DNA of 64,000 bases from Vulcaniibacterium gelatinicum (GTDB lineage: Bacteria; Pseudomonadota; Gammaproteobacteria; Xanthomonadales; Xanthomonadaceae): positions 49,558-113,557 of the forward strand of contig NZ_VNKO01000009.1 in NCBI RefSeq assembly GCF_008033445.1, read 5' to 3'. The position numbers and the translations under genes were made by a program. Positions within the stretch are counted from its first letter, which is position 1; the number at the start of each line of letters is the position of its first letter. The notes beneath the pieces were generated by a model. It searched no databases and was not told where the DNA came from. It saw nothing but the letters and a program-made list of their open reading frames with translations. Positions 38,444 through 52,058 of the stretch are shown here, one piece after another.

Positions 38444-39736
38444 TCAGGCTGGCGCCTGCAACTGCCGCCGCAGTGCGGCGTAGTCGGCGGCGAGCGGTTC
38501 GCCGCGAGCCGGACGGGCGAGCGTGGCGGCCAGCGCCGGCGGCACGGCCAGCGCCTGCCCCACCAACGGCTCGACGATGCTTTCGAACTTGGCCGGATGC
38601 GCGGTGGCCACCACCGCCCACGGCCGCGCGTCGCCTTCGGCGCGCAGCCGTTCGAGCACGTGCAGGCCGGTGGCGGTGTGCGGGCAGGGCACGACGCCGT
38701 GGCGTGCCGGCGCCTGGCGGATGGTGTCGGCGATGGCCGCATCGTCCACCGCGAACGCGCGCAACGCGGCGCGCAGCTCGGCGTCGTCGCGGTGCCAGTG
38801 GCGCAGGCGCTCGAAGTTGCTCGGCGCGCCCACGTCCATCGCGTTGGCGAGCGTGGCGCGGGCCGGGCGCGGCCGGTAGTCCTCGCCGGCGAAGAAGCGC
38901 GGCAGCGCGTCGTTGGCGTTGCACGCCAGCACCAGCGCGCCCACCGGCAGGCCCATGCGCCGGGCGAGCCACGCGGCGCAGGCGTTGCCGAGGTTGCCGG
39001 TGGGCACGATGAAGTTCAGCGGCTCGCCATGCGCGGCGAAGAACCGCAGCGCGGCGTGCGCGTAATAGGCCACCTGCGGCAGCAGGCGGCCGAGGCTGAT
39101 GCTGTTGGCCGAACTCAGCGGCAGCCGCGCGCGCAGCGCGTCGTCGGCGAGCGCCTGCTTCGTCAGCCGCTGACAGTCGTCGAACGTGCCCTGCACGCGG
39201 AACGTGCGCACGTTGTCGCCCCAGCATTCCAGCCCGTGCGCTTGCCGCGGCGAGACGCGGCAAGCGGGGTAGAGGATGACCACGGCGAAGCCCGGGCGGC
39301 GGTGGAACGCGCTGGCGACCGCGGCGCCGGTGTCGCCGGAAGTCGCGACGAGGATCGTGGTCGGCGGCGCATCGGCGGGGCGCAGCCGCGCCAGCGTGCC
39401 GGCCAGGAAGCGCGCGGCATAGTCCTTGAACGCGGCGGTGGGGCCGTGGAACAGCTCCAGCAGGTGGTCGCCCCGGCGCGCGAGCGGGCGCAACGGGGCG
39501 TCGAACGCATACGCCTGCGCGCACAGCGCCGGCAGCGCATCGCGCAGCGGCGGGCCGTCGAGGCAGGGGGCGAGCACGGCGCGCGCGGTGTCGGCGAGCG
39601 TGGCGCCGGGCTGCACGGTGTCCAGCGTGGGGATGCGTTCGGGCACGTACAGGCCGCCGTCGGGCGCGAGGCCGGCGACGAGGGCGCGGGCGAGGGCGGT
39701 GCGCGGAGTCCGGCCGCGGGTGCTCACGCAGTGCAT
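38444..39736 (-). CDS. thrC: Threonine synthase
   Basis: ThrC makes threonine from O-phosphohomoserine with pyridoxal phosphate. The 430 residues match the proteobacterial type. Lys104 in [15 protein letters not shown] is the PLP lysine; [13 protein letters not shown] and [15 protein letters not shown] bind phosphate. The ATG at 39736 overlaps the thrB 3' end by 13 bases, as the last gene of thrL-thrA-thrB-thrC. Confidence 0.97.
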   Translation of the reverse strand: MHCVSTRGRTPRTALARALVAGLAPDGGLYVPERIPTLDTVQPGATLADTARAVLAPCLDGPPLRDALPALCAQAYAFDAPLRPLARRGDHLLELFHGPTAAFKDYAARFLAGTLARLRPADAPPTTILVATSGDTGAAVASAFHRRPGFAVVILYPACRVSPRQAHGLECWGDNVRTFRVQGTFDDCQRLTKQALADDALRARLPLSSANSISLGRLLPQVAYYAHAALRFFAAHGEPLNFIVPTGNLGNACAAWLARRMGLPVGALVLACNANDALPRFFAGEDYRPRPARATLANAMDVGAPSNFERLRHWHRDDAELRAALRAFAVDDAAIADTIRQAPARHGVVPCPHTATGLHVLERLRAEGDARPWAVVATAHPAKFESIVEPLVGQALAVPPALAATLARPARGEPLAADYAALRRQLQAPA

Positions 39737-40671
39737 GCGATCACCTCCGCGCGCGGCCCGGACACCGGCGTGACGTAGGCGCGCGAGCCGAAGCCTGCAT
39801 CCGCGAACGCCGTCTGCATCGCGGGGGCGGCCGCTTCGGCATCGGTCCTCGACGCGAACCACGCGAACGTGCTCGGCCCGGCGCCGGAAATGCTCGCGCC
39901 GAGCGCGCCATGGTCCAGCGCGGCCGCCTTCGCTCGTGCAAAGCCGGGGATCAGCGGGGCGCGGCGCGGCTCGACCAGCAGGTCGTTCAACCCTGCGCGG
40001 ATCAGTTCCGCGTCGCCGCGCTGCAGCCCGGTCAGGAACAGCGCCAGGTGTGCGCTCTGCTCGACCACGACCTGCAGCGGATACGGCGCGGCCAGCACCG
40101 CGCGGGCGCGGCGCGTCTCCAGCACCTGGTCGGGGTGCACCACCACCGCATGCAGCCAGGCCGGGGCCGGCAGCGCGAGCATCCGCGTCGCCGTCGCCAG
40201 CGCCACGCCGCCGAGCAGCATCGGCGCCACGTTGTCGCCGTGCCGGCTGCCGCTCGACACCGATTCGCCGTCGAGCGCGTAGTCGTACAACGCCTCGCGC
40301 GGCAGCGGCGTGTCGAGCAGCGCGTTGGCGGCGACCAGCGCGGCCACGCACGAGGCCGCCGAACCGCCGAGGCCGGAGCCGAGCGGGATGCCTTTCTCCA
40401 GCGCCAGCGCGAAGCCGAATCGCAGCCCGAGCCGTTCGCGCAGCGCAAGCAGCGCCCGCCCCGCGGTGTTGCGCGCGGCCTCCAGCGGCAGCGTCTCCGC
40501 ACCGGCCGCCGCGCCGCGGATCGCCTCGATCCGCACCACCGGCTCGCGGATGCGGCGCACGGTCGCCAGGTCGTGCATGCCCGCGATCGAATGCCCGAGC
40601 AGGTCGAAGCCGACCCCGATGTTGCCGACGCTGCCGGGTGCGAATGCCGTCGCCTGGATCGGAGGGCTCAT
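39724..40671 (-). CDS. thrB: Homoserine kinase
   Basis: ThrB phosphorylates homoserine. This 315-residue GHMP-superfamily kinase has the ATP loop [19 protein letters not shown] (about residue 92) and the C-terminal GHMP motif [14 protein letters not shown]. Its ATG overlaps the thrA stop as ATGA, so the two are translationally coupled. Confidence 0.97.
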   Translation of the reverse strand: MSPPIQATAFAPGSVGNIGVGFDLLGHSIAGMHDLATVRRIREPVVRIEAIRGAAAGAETLPLEAARNTAGRALLALRERLGLRFGFALALEKGIPLGSGLGGSAASCVAALVAANALLDTPLPREALYDYALDGESVSSGSRHGDNVAPMLLGGVALATATRMLALPAPAWLHAVVVHPDQVLETRRARAVLAAPYPLQVVVEQSAHLALFLTGLQRGDAELIRAGLNDLLVEPRRAPLIPGFARAKAAALDHGALGASISGAGPSTFAWFASRTDAEAAAPAMQTAFADAGFGSRAYVTPVSGPRAEVIACTA

Positions 40672-43184
40672 GGCGTCGTCATCGCTTCAGGCCGCGCACC
40701 GAGCGATTGCGCGATCGCCAGCACGTCGCCGAACACCCCGGCCGCGGTCACCTCGGGGCCGGCGCCCGGGCCCTGCACGACCAGCGGGTTCCCGGCGTAG
40801 CGCGCGGTGTGGAACTGCACTAGGTTGTCGGTCAGCCGGGTATGGCAGCAGGAATGGTCGGGCGGCAGCGCCATCAGGCCGACGCGGGCCCGCCCGTCGC
40901 GGTCCAGCCGCGCCACGTAGCGCAGTGCACGCCCCTGCGCGGCCGCCTCGCAGTAGCGCGCGCGCATCGGCGCATCGAGCGCCTCCAGCTGCGCGACGAA
41001 TGCCTCGCGGTCGAGCGCGCGCAGCGCGGGCGGGACCAGGCTTTCCACGTCCACGTCCTCCAGCGAGAGCCGCAGGCCGGCCTCGCGGCCGAGGATGACC
41101 AGCTTGCGCGCGACGTCGCGACCGGACAGGTCGTCGCGCGGGTCGGGCTCGGTGTAGCCGAGCGCCATCGCTTCGCGCATCAGGGCCGAGAACGGCACCG
41201 TGCCGTCGAAGCGGTTGAACAGCCACGCCAGGGTGCCGGACAGCAGGCCGTCGATGCCATGCAGCACGTCGCCGGTGTCGAGCAGGTTGCGCAGCGTCAG
41301 CATCACCGGCAGGCCGGCGCCCACCGTGGCCTCGTAGCGGAAGCGGCCGCCGCCGCGGCGGCTCGCATCCTGGATCGCGGCGTACAGCGGCCACGGCCCG
41401 CTGCCGGCGTGCTTGTTCGGCGTGACCACGTGGATGCCGGCAGCCAGCCACCGCGGGTAGTGCGCGGCGATCTCGGCGCTGGCGCTGCAGTCCACGATCA
41501 GGGCATGCGGCAGCGGCTCGCTGCGCACGTGCGCGGCGAAGCGGTCGAGATCGGCCGGCTCGGCGCCGGCGTCGCGCAGGCACGCGGCCGCCGTGGCGGG
41601 GTCGAGGCCGCGATCGTCCAGCCGCATCCGGCGGCTGTCGGCGATGGCGCGCAGGCGCAGATCGAGGCCGGCGCGTTCACGCAGCCGCGGCAGCGCTGCG
41701 GCGAGTTGCGCCAGCAGCGCGCGCCCGACCTGGCCGGGACCGATCAGGCCGATGGACACGGTATGCGGCGACAGCCAGAACGCCGCGTGCGCGGCGCGCA
41801 GCGCGCGCGCCGCGTCGCGTGCGGCGATCGCCACCGACAGGTTGCGCTCGCCCGCGCCCTGCGCGATCGCGCGCGCATTCACCCGCGCCTGCGCCAGGCC
41901 GCCGAGCAGGCGCGCGGCGATGCCAGGCGTGCCGACCATGCCGTCCCCGACTGCGGCGAGCACGGCGATGTCGGGCGTCAACGCCACGCCCTGCACCTGG
42001 CCGTCGGCGATCGCCCCGGCGAAGGCTGCGGCGACCGCATCGCGTGCCCGCCCGGCCTGGTCGGCGCGCACCACGCAGCAGATCGAATGTTCCGAGGAGC
42101 CCTGCGAGATCATGGTCACCGACACGCCGGCGCCGCGCAGCGCGCCGAACAGGCGCTCGGCCATGCCCGGCACCCCGAGCAGGCCGTTGCCGACCAGTTC
42201 GACGATGGCCAGCTCGCGCACCAGGCTCAGGCCCTTCACTGGTGCGCCGCGTGTGTCGGCGCGCGGGCCGATCAGCGTGCCCGGCAGTTCCGGGCGGTGC
42301 GTGTTGCGGATCCGCAGCGGGATGCCGCGCTCCTGCACCGGCGCCAGCGTCTGCGGGTGCAGCACCTTGGCGCCGAAGTAGGCCAGCTCACAGGCCTCCG
42401 CATAGGACAGCGACGGCAGGCACACCGCCTCGGGCACCAGCCGCGGGTCGGCGCTGAGCACGCCGTCCACGTCGGTCCAGATGGTCAGTCCGCGCGCCCC
42501 GAACAGCACCGCGAAGATCGCCGCGGAATAGTCGCTGCCGTTGCGCCCGAGAGTGGTGATCGCGCCGGCGGCTTCGCGCGCGACGAAGCCGGTGACGACC
42601 ACATCGCCGTCGCCGTGTTGCGCCCGCCAGTCGGCAAGACGCGCGCGGCTTGCGTCCCAGTCCACCGCCATGCCCATCTCGCCCGGGTGCACCACCAGCA
42701 CCTCGCGCGCGTCCAGCCGGCGCCAGCCCGCGGCCCCGCCTCCGAGCGCCGCATGCATCAGCTGCGAGGACCACAGCTCGCCGTAGCCGGGTACCGCGGA
42801 GGCGAGCGCATCGACGTCGTGGGCGCCTGCCGCGATCCCGGCCAGCGCGCGATGCAAGGCCGCGAACTCCCGCTCCAGCGCGGCGTGCGTGCCGTGGCGG
42901 CGGCTGGCGTCGAGCGCGTCCGCGGCCTCGCGGTGCCGCTGCCGCAGCGCTTCCCAGTGCGGCTGCCAGGTGCGACCGTGGCGTGCGGTGTCGAGCAGTG
43001 CCACCAGCGCGTCGGTCACGCCCTGCATCGCGGACACCACGACCACGCGGGTGCCTGCGGGCTCGGCATGCACCAGGCTCGCGGCGTGGCGATACAGCGC
43101 GGCATCGGCCAGGCTGCTGCCGCCGAACTTGTGCGCATACGGGCGCACGGCGGCCAGGGGGTGTGATGCATCGGCGGGGGACAT
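40668..43184 (-). CDS. thrA: Bifunctional aspartate kinase / homoserine dehydrogenase I
   Basis: ThrA catalyses the first and third steps of the aspartate-to-threonine pathway. The 838 residues comprise an aspartokinase ([11 protein letters not shown] near residue 18, [26 protein letters not shown]), two ACT regulatory domains (about 320-465, the likely threonine feedback site) and homoserine dehydrogenase ([16 protein letters not shown] about 480; [16 protein letters not shown]). CAGGAG precedes the ATG at 43184. A threonine-rich leader peptide and hairpin upstream imply attenuation. Confidence 0.97.
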   Translation of the reverse strand: MSPADASHPLAAVRPYAHKFGGSSLADAALYRHAASLVHAEPAGTRVVVVSAMQGVTDALVALLDTARHGRTWQPHWEALRQRHREAADALDASRRHGTHAALEREFAALHRALAGIAAGAHDVDALASAVPGYGELWSSQLMHAALGGGAAGWRRLDAREVLVVHPGEMGMAVDWDASRARLADWRAQHGDGDVVVTGFVAREAAGAITTLGRNGSDYSAAIFAVLFGARGLTIWTDVDGVLSADPRLVPEAVCLPSLSYAEACELAYFGAKVLHPQTLAPVQERGIPLRIRNTHRPELPGTLIGPRADTRGAPVKGLSLVRELAIVELVGNGLLGVPGMAERLFGALRGAGVSVTMISQGSSEHSICCVVRADQAGRARDAVAAAFAGAIADGQVQGVALTPDIAVLAAVGDGMVGTPGIAARLLGGLAQARVNARAIAQGAGERNLSVAIAARDAARALRAAHAAFWLSPHTVSIGLIGPGQVGRALLAQLAAALPRLRERAGLDLRLRAIADSRRMRLDDRGLDPATAAACLRDAGAEPADLDRFAAHVRSEPLPHALIVDCSASAEIAAHYPRWLAAGIHVVTPNKHAGSGPWPLYAAIQDASRRGGGRFRYEATVGAGLPVMLTLRNLLDTGDVLHGIDGLLSGTLAWLFNRFDGTVPFSALMREAMALGYTEPDPRDDLSGRDVARKLVILGREAGLRLSLEDVDVESLVPPALRALDREAFVAQLEALDAPMRARYCEAAAQGRALRYVARLDRDGRARVGLMALPPDHSCCHTRLTDNLVQFHTARYAGNPLVVQGPGAGPEVTAAGVFGDVLAIAQSLGARPEAMTTP

Positions 43185-43227
43185 GGCGAGGGCTCCTGTG
43201 GGGCCCCGCGCCCGGAACGGGTGCGCG

Positions 43228-43252
43228 CTCCGCACCCGTGTCGGGTGCGGAG
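43228..43252 (-). promoter_or_regulatory. Candidate thr attenuator hairpin
   Basis: Perfect 10-bp stem CTCCGCACCC / GGGTGCGGAG (loop 5 bases) between thrL and thrA. Its CGGGTGC strand could instead pair with GCACCCG inside the Thr codons of thrL (43299-43305), giving mutually exclusive structures. There is no T-run, so the termination mode is unclear. Confidence 0.5.
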
Positions 43253-43264
43253 GCATGTGATGGA

Positions 43265-43390
43265 TCAGATGGACACGCCCGTCCACACCCCGCGCCAGCG
43301 GGTGCCGGTACCGGTGGTGGTCAGGGCGCGCGCGCGGGCCGGCGCCTGCGTGGGCAGGAGAGTGGCGGCCGGCGGCGGGAAATGCGTCAT
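43265..43390 (-). CDS. thrL: Threonine operon leader peptide
   Basis: A 41-residue ORF with a regulatory threonine cluster, ALTTTGTGTRW (residues 22-32: five Thr in seven codons), located 80 bases upstream of thrA and followed by a hairpin. This is the layout of thr attenuation in E. coli, where ribosome stalling at Thr codons controls read-through. No Shine-Dalgarno sequence precedes the ATG, and the best promoter places transcription start about at the ATG, so it may be leaderless. Confidence 0.75.
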   Translation of the reverse strand: MTHFPPPAATLLPTQAPARARALTTTGTGTRWRGVWTGVSI

Positions 43391-43397
43391 GGCCCGA

Positions 43398-43426
43398 GCA
43401 GAGCATGGCGTCGGCGCGCCTGTCAA
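43398..43426 (-). promoter_or_regulatory. Putative thr operon promoter
   Basis: A consensus -35 TTGACA (43426-43421 on the minus strand) with a weak -10 candidate CTCTGC at 17-base spacing (43403-43398). Confidence 0.4.
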
Positions 43427-43446
43427 CCGGGCCGCGTCCGGTGTGG

Positions 43447-43477
43447 TTGGCCGCAGCAGGGCATGCAGGGTCATAAT
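43447..43477 (+). promoter_or_regulatory. Putative thiC promoter
   Basis: CATAAT (43472-43477) is a good -10; TTGGCC at 43447-43452 is a loose -35 at 19-base spacing. Transcription would start at about 43484, exactly where the riboswitch begins. Confidence 0.45.
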
Positions 43478-43482
43478 GGACG

Positions 43483-45601
<2,119 letters not shown>

Positions 45602-45611
45602 GGCGGCGACG

Positions 45612-45785
45612 ATGGCGCGCGGCGGGCAGGTGGTGAAGGCGGGCGTGAGCTTCGGCAGCGCCCTGGCGATCGCGATCTCCTGGAGCGCGAACAAGTCGCT
45701 GCTGTGGGCGATCGTGCACGGCCTGCTGTCGTGGCTGTACGTGATCTACTACGCCGTGCGCTACCACTTCCGGTTGCTCGACTGA
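45612..45785 (+). CDS. Small membrane protein (57 residues), uncharacterised
   Basis: A short ORF with GAGGCGG ahead of its ATG. The protein starts MARGGQVVKAGVSFGSALAI and has two hydrophobic segments (about 13-24 and 31-49, the latter WAIVHGLLSWLYVIYYAV). It resembles short, widespread unannotated bacterial membrane proteins with an SW/N-K-S-LLWAI-HG-LSWLY pattern. Its stop shares a base with the next ATG (TGATG), so it is coupled to the channel gene. Confidence 0.75.
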   Translation: MARGGQVVKAGVSFGSALAIAISWSANKSLLWAIVHGLLSWLYVIYYAVRYHFRLLD

Positions 45786-46465
45786 TGCAGGCCCCGGCCC
45801 GGCTCCGTGTCTGGGCGGTGCTCGCCCGCCGCCACCCCTCGGCGTTCCTGCTCGCCGCGCAGCTGCTCAGCCTGCTGCTGTACCCGCTCATGGACGAGAC
45901 CCCGGCCGGGCGCATGCTGTTCGGCGCGGTCGCGCTGGTGGTGGTGCCGCTGGCGGTGTGGGTGGTCAACCGCAGCCCGTTCGTCACCGGCGTGGCCTGG
46001 GCGCTGGCGATTCCGGCGGTGGCGCTGACCGTGCTCGGCGTGCTGACGGGGGAGCCGGCGCTGCTGCCGGTCTCGGCCACGCTCGAGGCGCTGCTGTACT
46101 TCTACGCGGCCGGCAGCCTGATCTCGTACATGCTGCACGACCACCGTGTCACCGCCGACGAACTGTTCGCCGCCGGCGCCACCTTCACCCTGTTCGCCTG
46201 GGGCTTCGCCTACGCCTATTTCGTCTGCCAGGCCTGGTATCCGGGCAGCTTCGGCGGTGCGGTCGAGCCCGATCGCCCGCGCACCTGGATGGAGCTGCTG
46301 TTCATGAGCTTCACCGTCCTGTCCGGGGTCGGCATCGGCGACGTGATCCCGCTCGCCGCCCCCGCGCGCGTGCTGGTGATGCTGGAGATGTTCACCGGCG
46401 TGGGCTACCTGGCGATGGTCGTGTCGCGGTTGATCAGCCTGACGGTGTTGCGCGGGATACGCTGA
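45785..46465 (+). CDS. Two-pore-helix type ion channel family protein
   Basis: A 226-residue membrane protein with about six hydrophobic segments. The C-terminal pair flanks a pore-like sequence SFTVLSGVGIGDVIPL (about residues 174-189), a variant of the potassium selectivity filter T-x-GYGD in which Tyr is replaced by Ile. Hence ion preference is uncertain. ATG 45785 overlaps the preceding stop codon; an open frame further upstream overlaps the small gene and is not used. Confidence 0.75.
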   Translation: MQAPARLRVWAVLARRHPSAFLLAAQLLSLLLYPLMDETPAGRMLFGAVALVVVPLAVWVVNRSPFVTGVAWALAIPAVALTVLGVLTGEPALLPVSATLEALLYFYAAGSLISYMLHDHRVTADELFAAGATFTLFAWGFAYAYFVCQAWYPGSFGGAVEPDRPRTWMELLFMSFTVLSGVGIGDVIPLAAPARVLVMLEMFTGVGYLAMVVSRLISLTVLRGIR

Positions 46466-46503
46466 TCGACGAATGACACACTTCGTTGCCCCGTGTCTTG
46501 GCG

Positions 46504-47532
46504 ATGCGGGGCAACGATTGCATCGGAGAGGGAAGGAGGCCGATTGATATCGCCGCCAGGGCGGCGGCCGGATCGTTCCAGTGGCGGCAGGCCACGATCG
46601 GGTTGCTGCAGGCACTCGTGTTGCTGCTTGGCTGCCTGCTGCTGCAGGCCGTGGTCCAGCTTTACAGCGCCCGGCACGTGACCGAGTACAGGCTCCGTTT
46701 CGACACCATGCCCGAGCGCACGGAACTGCCGTTCAGTTTGGAGCGCCCGGCGCGTTACCCGGATTTGATCCGCCTGGATTGTGCCTTCGCGGCGGGGAAC
46801 GAGAGCGGTGCCATGGCGCGGCAGGTGAAGTGCCTGGCGGTAGAAACGGCCGATGCGGATGGCAGCGGACCGTTCTGGCTGCAGGAGTTGTTCCCGGAGC
46901 AGGCGGGCTGGAAGCTGCCGCCGAGCGGGATGAAGATGGCGGCGTGGCGGGACTTCGGCGAGCTGCGGGTGATGGCGCTGTCGCTGATTCCCACCTTCCT
47001 GCTCGCGTTGTTCCTGGCCTGGCGTTACGACTGGCGTGGCGAGCTCGCCGCGCTGGCCCGTTTGCCGGCGACCGCAATCGCCCAGGTCGCCGTCCCCTTC
47101 CTGGCCGGAACGGTCTTGCTGGTGGTGGCCGCCAATCTGGGCGCGCTGTTGGGATGGGTGAGACAGCCCGACTTCACTCCCGCACAGCAGGCAGCGTTCT
47201 TCGGCACCGGAGGGATGGTGCTGATGCTGCTATGGGCGCCGGTCTGGGAAGAGCTGCTGTTCCGCGGCTGGCTGTACCAGAAACTGCAGGGCGCCCTGCC
47301 GCCGTGGCTGGCGGCATTCGCCATCACCGATCTTTTCGTGCTGGCGCATGCGGGCACGGCGCAGGCCATGCCTTATCCGGCCCCATATCTTGGCGCGGTC
47401 TTCGTGTTTTCGCTGGCCATGTCCTGGCTGCGCAGGCGGCACCAGTCGTTGCTGCTCTGCATGGCCGCGCACCTGTTCAACAATGCGGTCATGATCGCGG
47501 CCATGCTCTGGGTTGCACGCGCCGGGAGTTGA
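46504..47532 (+). CDS. CPBP-family intramembrane metalloprotease
   Basis: A membrane protein of the CAAX-protease/bacteriocin-processing (ABI) family, about 342 residues from the ATG at 46504. Motif 1 is EELLFRGWLYQ, motif 2 FVLAHAG and motif 3 HLFNN near the C-terminus, the residues expected to bind the metal. An N-terminal helix (about 30-50) anchors a periplasmic insert. The start is uncertain: ATG 46504 has no ribosome site, whereas a strong GGAAGGAGG (46531-46539) precedes an in-frame ATT. Substrates unknown. Confidence 0.8.
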   Translation: MRGNDCIGEGRRPIDIAARAAAGSFQWRQATIGLLQALVLLLGCLLLQAVVQLYSARHVTEYRLRFDTMPERTELPFSLERPARYPDLIRLDCAFAAGNESGAMARQVKCLAVETADADGSGPFWLQELFPEQAGWKLPPSGMKMAAWRDFGELRVMALSLIPTFLLALFLAWRYDWRGELAALARLPATAIAQVAVPFLAGTVLLVVAANLGALLGWVRQPDFTPAQQAAFFGTGGMVLMLLWAPVWEELLFRGWLYQKLQGALPPWLAAFAITDLFVLAHAGTAQAMPYPAPYLGAVFVFSLAMSWLRRRHQSLLLCMAAHLFNNAVMIAAMLWVARAGS

Positions 47533-47543
47533 GGCGGTTGCCT

Positions 47544-47572
47544 CGGGGAGCCGCCCACAGGGCGGCTCCCCG
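47544..47572. terminator. Bidirectional terminator between the CPBP gene and ppa
   Basis: Perfect 13-bp stem (47544-47556 / 47560-47572, CGGGGAGCCGCCC) with a 3-base loop between convergent genes. Confidence 0.7.
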
Positions 47573-47586
47573 CATCATGGCCGCAC

Positions 47587-48141
47587 TCAGAAGTGCGGCT
47601 TGTCCACGTCCGGCGTGGCGTTGTAGCGCGCGATCGCGTCGGTGAGGATGCGCTTGGCCTCGGCGGCGTCGCCCCAGCCGTCCACCTTCACCCACTTGCC
47701 CTTCTCCAGGTCCTTGTAGTGCTCGAAGAAGTGGCCGATGCGGTCGAGCCAGTGCTGCGAGACCTGGCCGATGTCCTCGATGTGGGCGTAGCCGCCGAAG
47801 ATCTTCGGCACCGGCACGGCCACGATCTTCTCGTCGCTGCCGGCCTCGTCGGTCATCTTCAGCACGCCCACCGGGCGCACCCGGATCACCGAGCCCGGCA
47901 CCAGCGGCAGCGGCAGGATCACCAGCACGTCGGCCGGGTCGCCGTCGCCGCACAGGGTGTGCGGGACGTAGCCGTAGTTGCACGGGTAGCGCATCGGCGT
48001 GGACAGGATGCGGTCCACGAAGATCGCGCCCGAGGCCTTGTCCACCTCGTACTTGACCGGCTCGGCGTCCTTCGGGATTTCGATGATGACGTTGATTTCC
48101 TCCGGCGGGTTCTTGCCGGTGGGGACGAGGTCCAGGCCCAT
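47587..48141 (-). CDS. ppa: Inorganic pyrophosphatase
   Basis: Soluble family I pyrophosphatase that hydrolyses PPi to phosphate. The 184 residues contain the catalytic GDGDPADVLV Asp cluster, YGYVPHT and the C-terminal GKWVKVDGW. The ATG at 48141 begins MGLDLVPTGK; the upstream 24 codons are repeat sequence. It lies downstream of hppA, another PPi consumer, on the same strand but separated by a terminator. Confidence 0.97.
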   Translation of the reverse strand: MGLDLVPTGKNPPEEINVIIEIPKDAEPVKYEVDKASGAIFVDRILSTPMRYPCNYGYVPHTLCGDGDPADVLVILPLPLVPGSVIRVRPVGVLKMTDEAGSDEKIVAVPVPKIFGGYAHIEDIGQVSQHWLDRIGHFFEHYKDLEKGKWVKVDGWGDAAEAKRILTDAIARYNATPDVDKPHF

Positions 48142-48147
48142 TGCGTT

Positions 48148-48204
48148 GCTCCGACGTGACGCGCCCGCTCCCGTGTGCGGGGAGGGGCGGGGGTGGGGGG
48201 GAAG
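48148..48204 (-). repeat. CCCTCCCCCGC-type palindromic repeat, degenerate copy
   Basis: On the minus strand CCCCCACCCCCGCCCCTCCCC is followed by GCACACGGGAGC, the layout of the better copy at 61420-61454 with a weaker stem. It fills the ppa leader. Confidence 0.5.
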
Positions 48205-48218
48205 GGCGCGCATTTTAC

Positions 48219-48252
48219 GCGGAAAGAAGAAGCCCCGCCGGAGCGGGGCTTC
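48219..48252 (-). terminator. hppA intrinsic terminator
   Basis: GAAGCCCCGC / GCGGGGCTTC stem (10 bp, 4-base loop, 48229-48252) followed on the minus strand by TTCTTTCC. Confidence 0.8.
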
Positions 48253-48276
48253 GACCGTGCCCGGGCCGCGTGCCGG

Positions 48277-50325
<2,049 letters not shown>

Positions 50326-50522
50326 GAACCCTCCCCAAGAGTGGACATCGGACGACAGACGAAGCGAGTTGTTTTTTGCTGCGCCGCGCAACACCCGCGG
50401 CCGCAACCCCCCGACTATGGCACAGGGGGCAGGACCGCGGAACCGCGTGGAACTGCGGTGAACGCGGGATTCAGGGCGGCCATGCCAGGCTGCGACCCGG
50501 GTCACGCTCCCGTCCGGATCCC

Positions 50523-51059
50523 ATGCGCGTGTCGATGTCGAGCCTGCTGATCGCCTGCGCCCTGCCTTGCGCGGCGGTTTCTTCGCCTCCGGCGGTGGCA
50601 CCGGCCCCGGAGATCCGGCGCCCGCCCGCGGCGCCGCAAACCATCGGTCAGGTCCATACCCTGCGCCGGATACCCGAAGCCTGCGTGCGCCTCGAAGGGG
50701 TGTTCACCGGCGATCCGGCGCAGCCCTACCGGTTCGCCGTGGCGCGCAGCAGCCCGGCGTGCCAGCCGCGCGCGCGGTTCCTGGAGGTCGGCGGCGAGAC
50801 GGGCCAGGGTCGCCTGGCCACGGAGGAAGGCTGGCGGCTCAACGACGTGATCCGGGTGCCGAGCGCCGCTTGCCCCGGCCTGCAGGCGGTGGTGCGCGTC
50901 TGGCGCAAGCCGGGCACGGCCGCCCCGCCCGGCCTGGACGCGCAGGGGCGGGCGCGGATCTACCTGCAGGAGGCCCTGGTCCGGGCGCAGCGCGAGGGGG
51001 CAGTGGGCGTGACGCTGTACGCCGCCGAACAGGGCTGGGAAGGCAAGCCCTGCGGATGA
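50523..51059 (+). CDS. Uncharacterised secreted protein
   Basis: A 178-residue protein with a signal peptide ([20 protein letters not shown], cleavage near residues 20-26) and four or more Cys in the mature part (ACVRLEG, ACQPRAR, ACPGLQ, KPCG), suggesting disulfides. I recognise no family. The ATG at 50523 is chosen for the signal peptide; the open frame upstream is in the hppA regulatory region. It is divergent from hppA. Confidence 0.65.
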   Translation: MRVSMSSLLIACALPCAAVSSPPAVAPAPEIRRPPAAPQTIGQVHTLRRIPEACVRLEGVFTGDPAQPYRFAVARSSPACQPRARFLEVGGETGQGRLATEEGWRLNDVIRVPSAACPGLQAVVRVWRKPGTAAPPGLDAQGRARIYLQEALVRAQREGAVGVTLYAAEQGWEGKPCG

Positions 51060-51125
51060 GCGCCCGCGCCCCGGTTCGCCCGGTCGGCCGCGACCGCGGG
51101 CTTGCGGCGGGATCCTGCCCCGGCG

Positions 51126-51935
51126 TCAGTCACCCACCTTGAGCCGGCCGCCCTTGCCCAGGCCGCCCTCCACTTGCTGCGGCTGGTATTCGCGCAGGGC
51201 GCGCACCAGGTGGTTGTAGGCATCGGCGAAGGCGAGGGCGATCACCTTGCCTTCCGGCGTGTTGCTCCAGGCGCCGAGGCCGCCGGCACCGCCGCCCACG
51301 CCGAGTCCGAAGTCGGTCTTGCGCCCCTGGCCCTGGGCCATCGCGATCTGCACCCCGGAGCGGTTGTCAATCAGGGCGAGGATGGTTTCGGATTTCTTGA
51401 AGCGCAGGCCGCTGATCAGCGCGCCGGCGATCTCGGCCTTGCCGCCGAACGCGCCGATGAGGGCCCCCAGGCCGCCGGCATTGCTGGTGGAGAAATTGAT
51501 GCTGGGGTTGAGCGTGTAGTCGGCGGCGACCATCTTGCCCTTGCCGAAGTTGCTGCCGGCGCGGATCTCGCCCATCTCCTGCAGCGCGCGCTCCTGCATC
51601 ATGTTCTGCATCGCGCGGCCGCGCTCGACCACCACGAAGCAGTTGGACTGCTGGATCAGCATCCGCATCAGCGGGATGGTGGAGGGCAGGCGCAAGTCGC
51701 TGGTGAGGTAGCGGTACCAGTCGCCGCCCTGGTCCTCGACCACGGTCAGGGTGCCGAGCGGCGCCTCGCAGCGTTCGAGCGTGGCGGCCGGATCCTTGGC
51801 CTTGGCGCCGGCCGTCGCACCGCCGGGTTCGTCGGGCTTGCGCTTGCCCCAGGCCAGCGCCTGGCCGCTGGCGAATGCGCAGGCGGCCATCAGGCAGCCG
51901 ATCGCGTACCACTTCCACGGATTGCGTGCATGCAT
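51126..51935 (-). CDS. CsgG/HfaB-like secreted protein
   Basis: A 269-residue protein with a signal peptide (about 1-28; ACAFASGQALA) and a domain resembling the curli-assembly CsgG family: STIPLMRMLIQQSNCFVVVE, RALQEMGEIRAGSN and AADYTLNPSINFS are typical of that fold. The lipobox of true CsgG is missing and no csg genes are near, so it is probably a periplasmic or membrane-associated relative, function unknown. AAAGGA lies upstream of the ATG at 51935. Confidence 0.75.
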   Translation of the reverse strand: MHARNPWKWYAIGCLMAACAFASGQALAWGKRKPDEPGGATAGAKAKDPAATLERCEAPLGTLTVVEDQGGDWYRYLTSDLRLPSTIPLMRMLIQQSNCFVVVERGRAMQNMMQERALQEMGEIRAGSNFGKGKMVAADYTLNPSINFSTSNAGGLGALIGAFGGKAEIAGALISGLRFKKSETILALIDNRSGVQIAMAQGQGRKTDFGLGVGGGAGGLGAWSNTPEGKVIALAFADAYNHLVRALREYQPQQVEGGLGKGGRLKVGD

Positions 51936-52058
51936 GGTCTGGTGTCCTTTCCGGAACGACATGGAAACCCGCCGTGGGCGGCGGGGCGGACGCCAGTCTG
52001 GCGAGCCGGGCCGGGCCCGGCTATCGGAAAAATCTGAAATCGTGCCCGGCGCCGGGCT

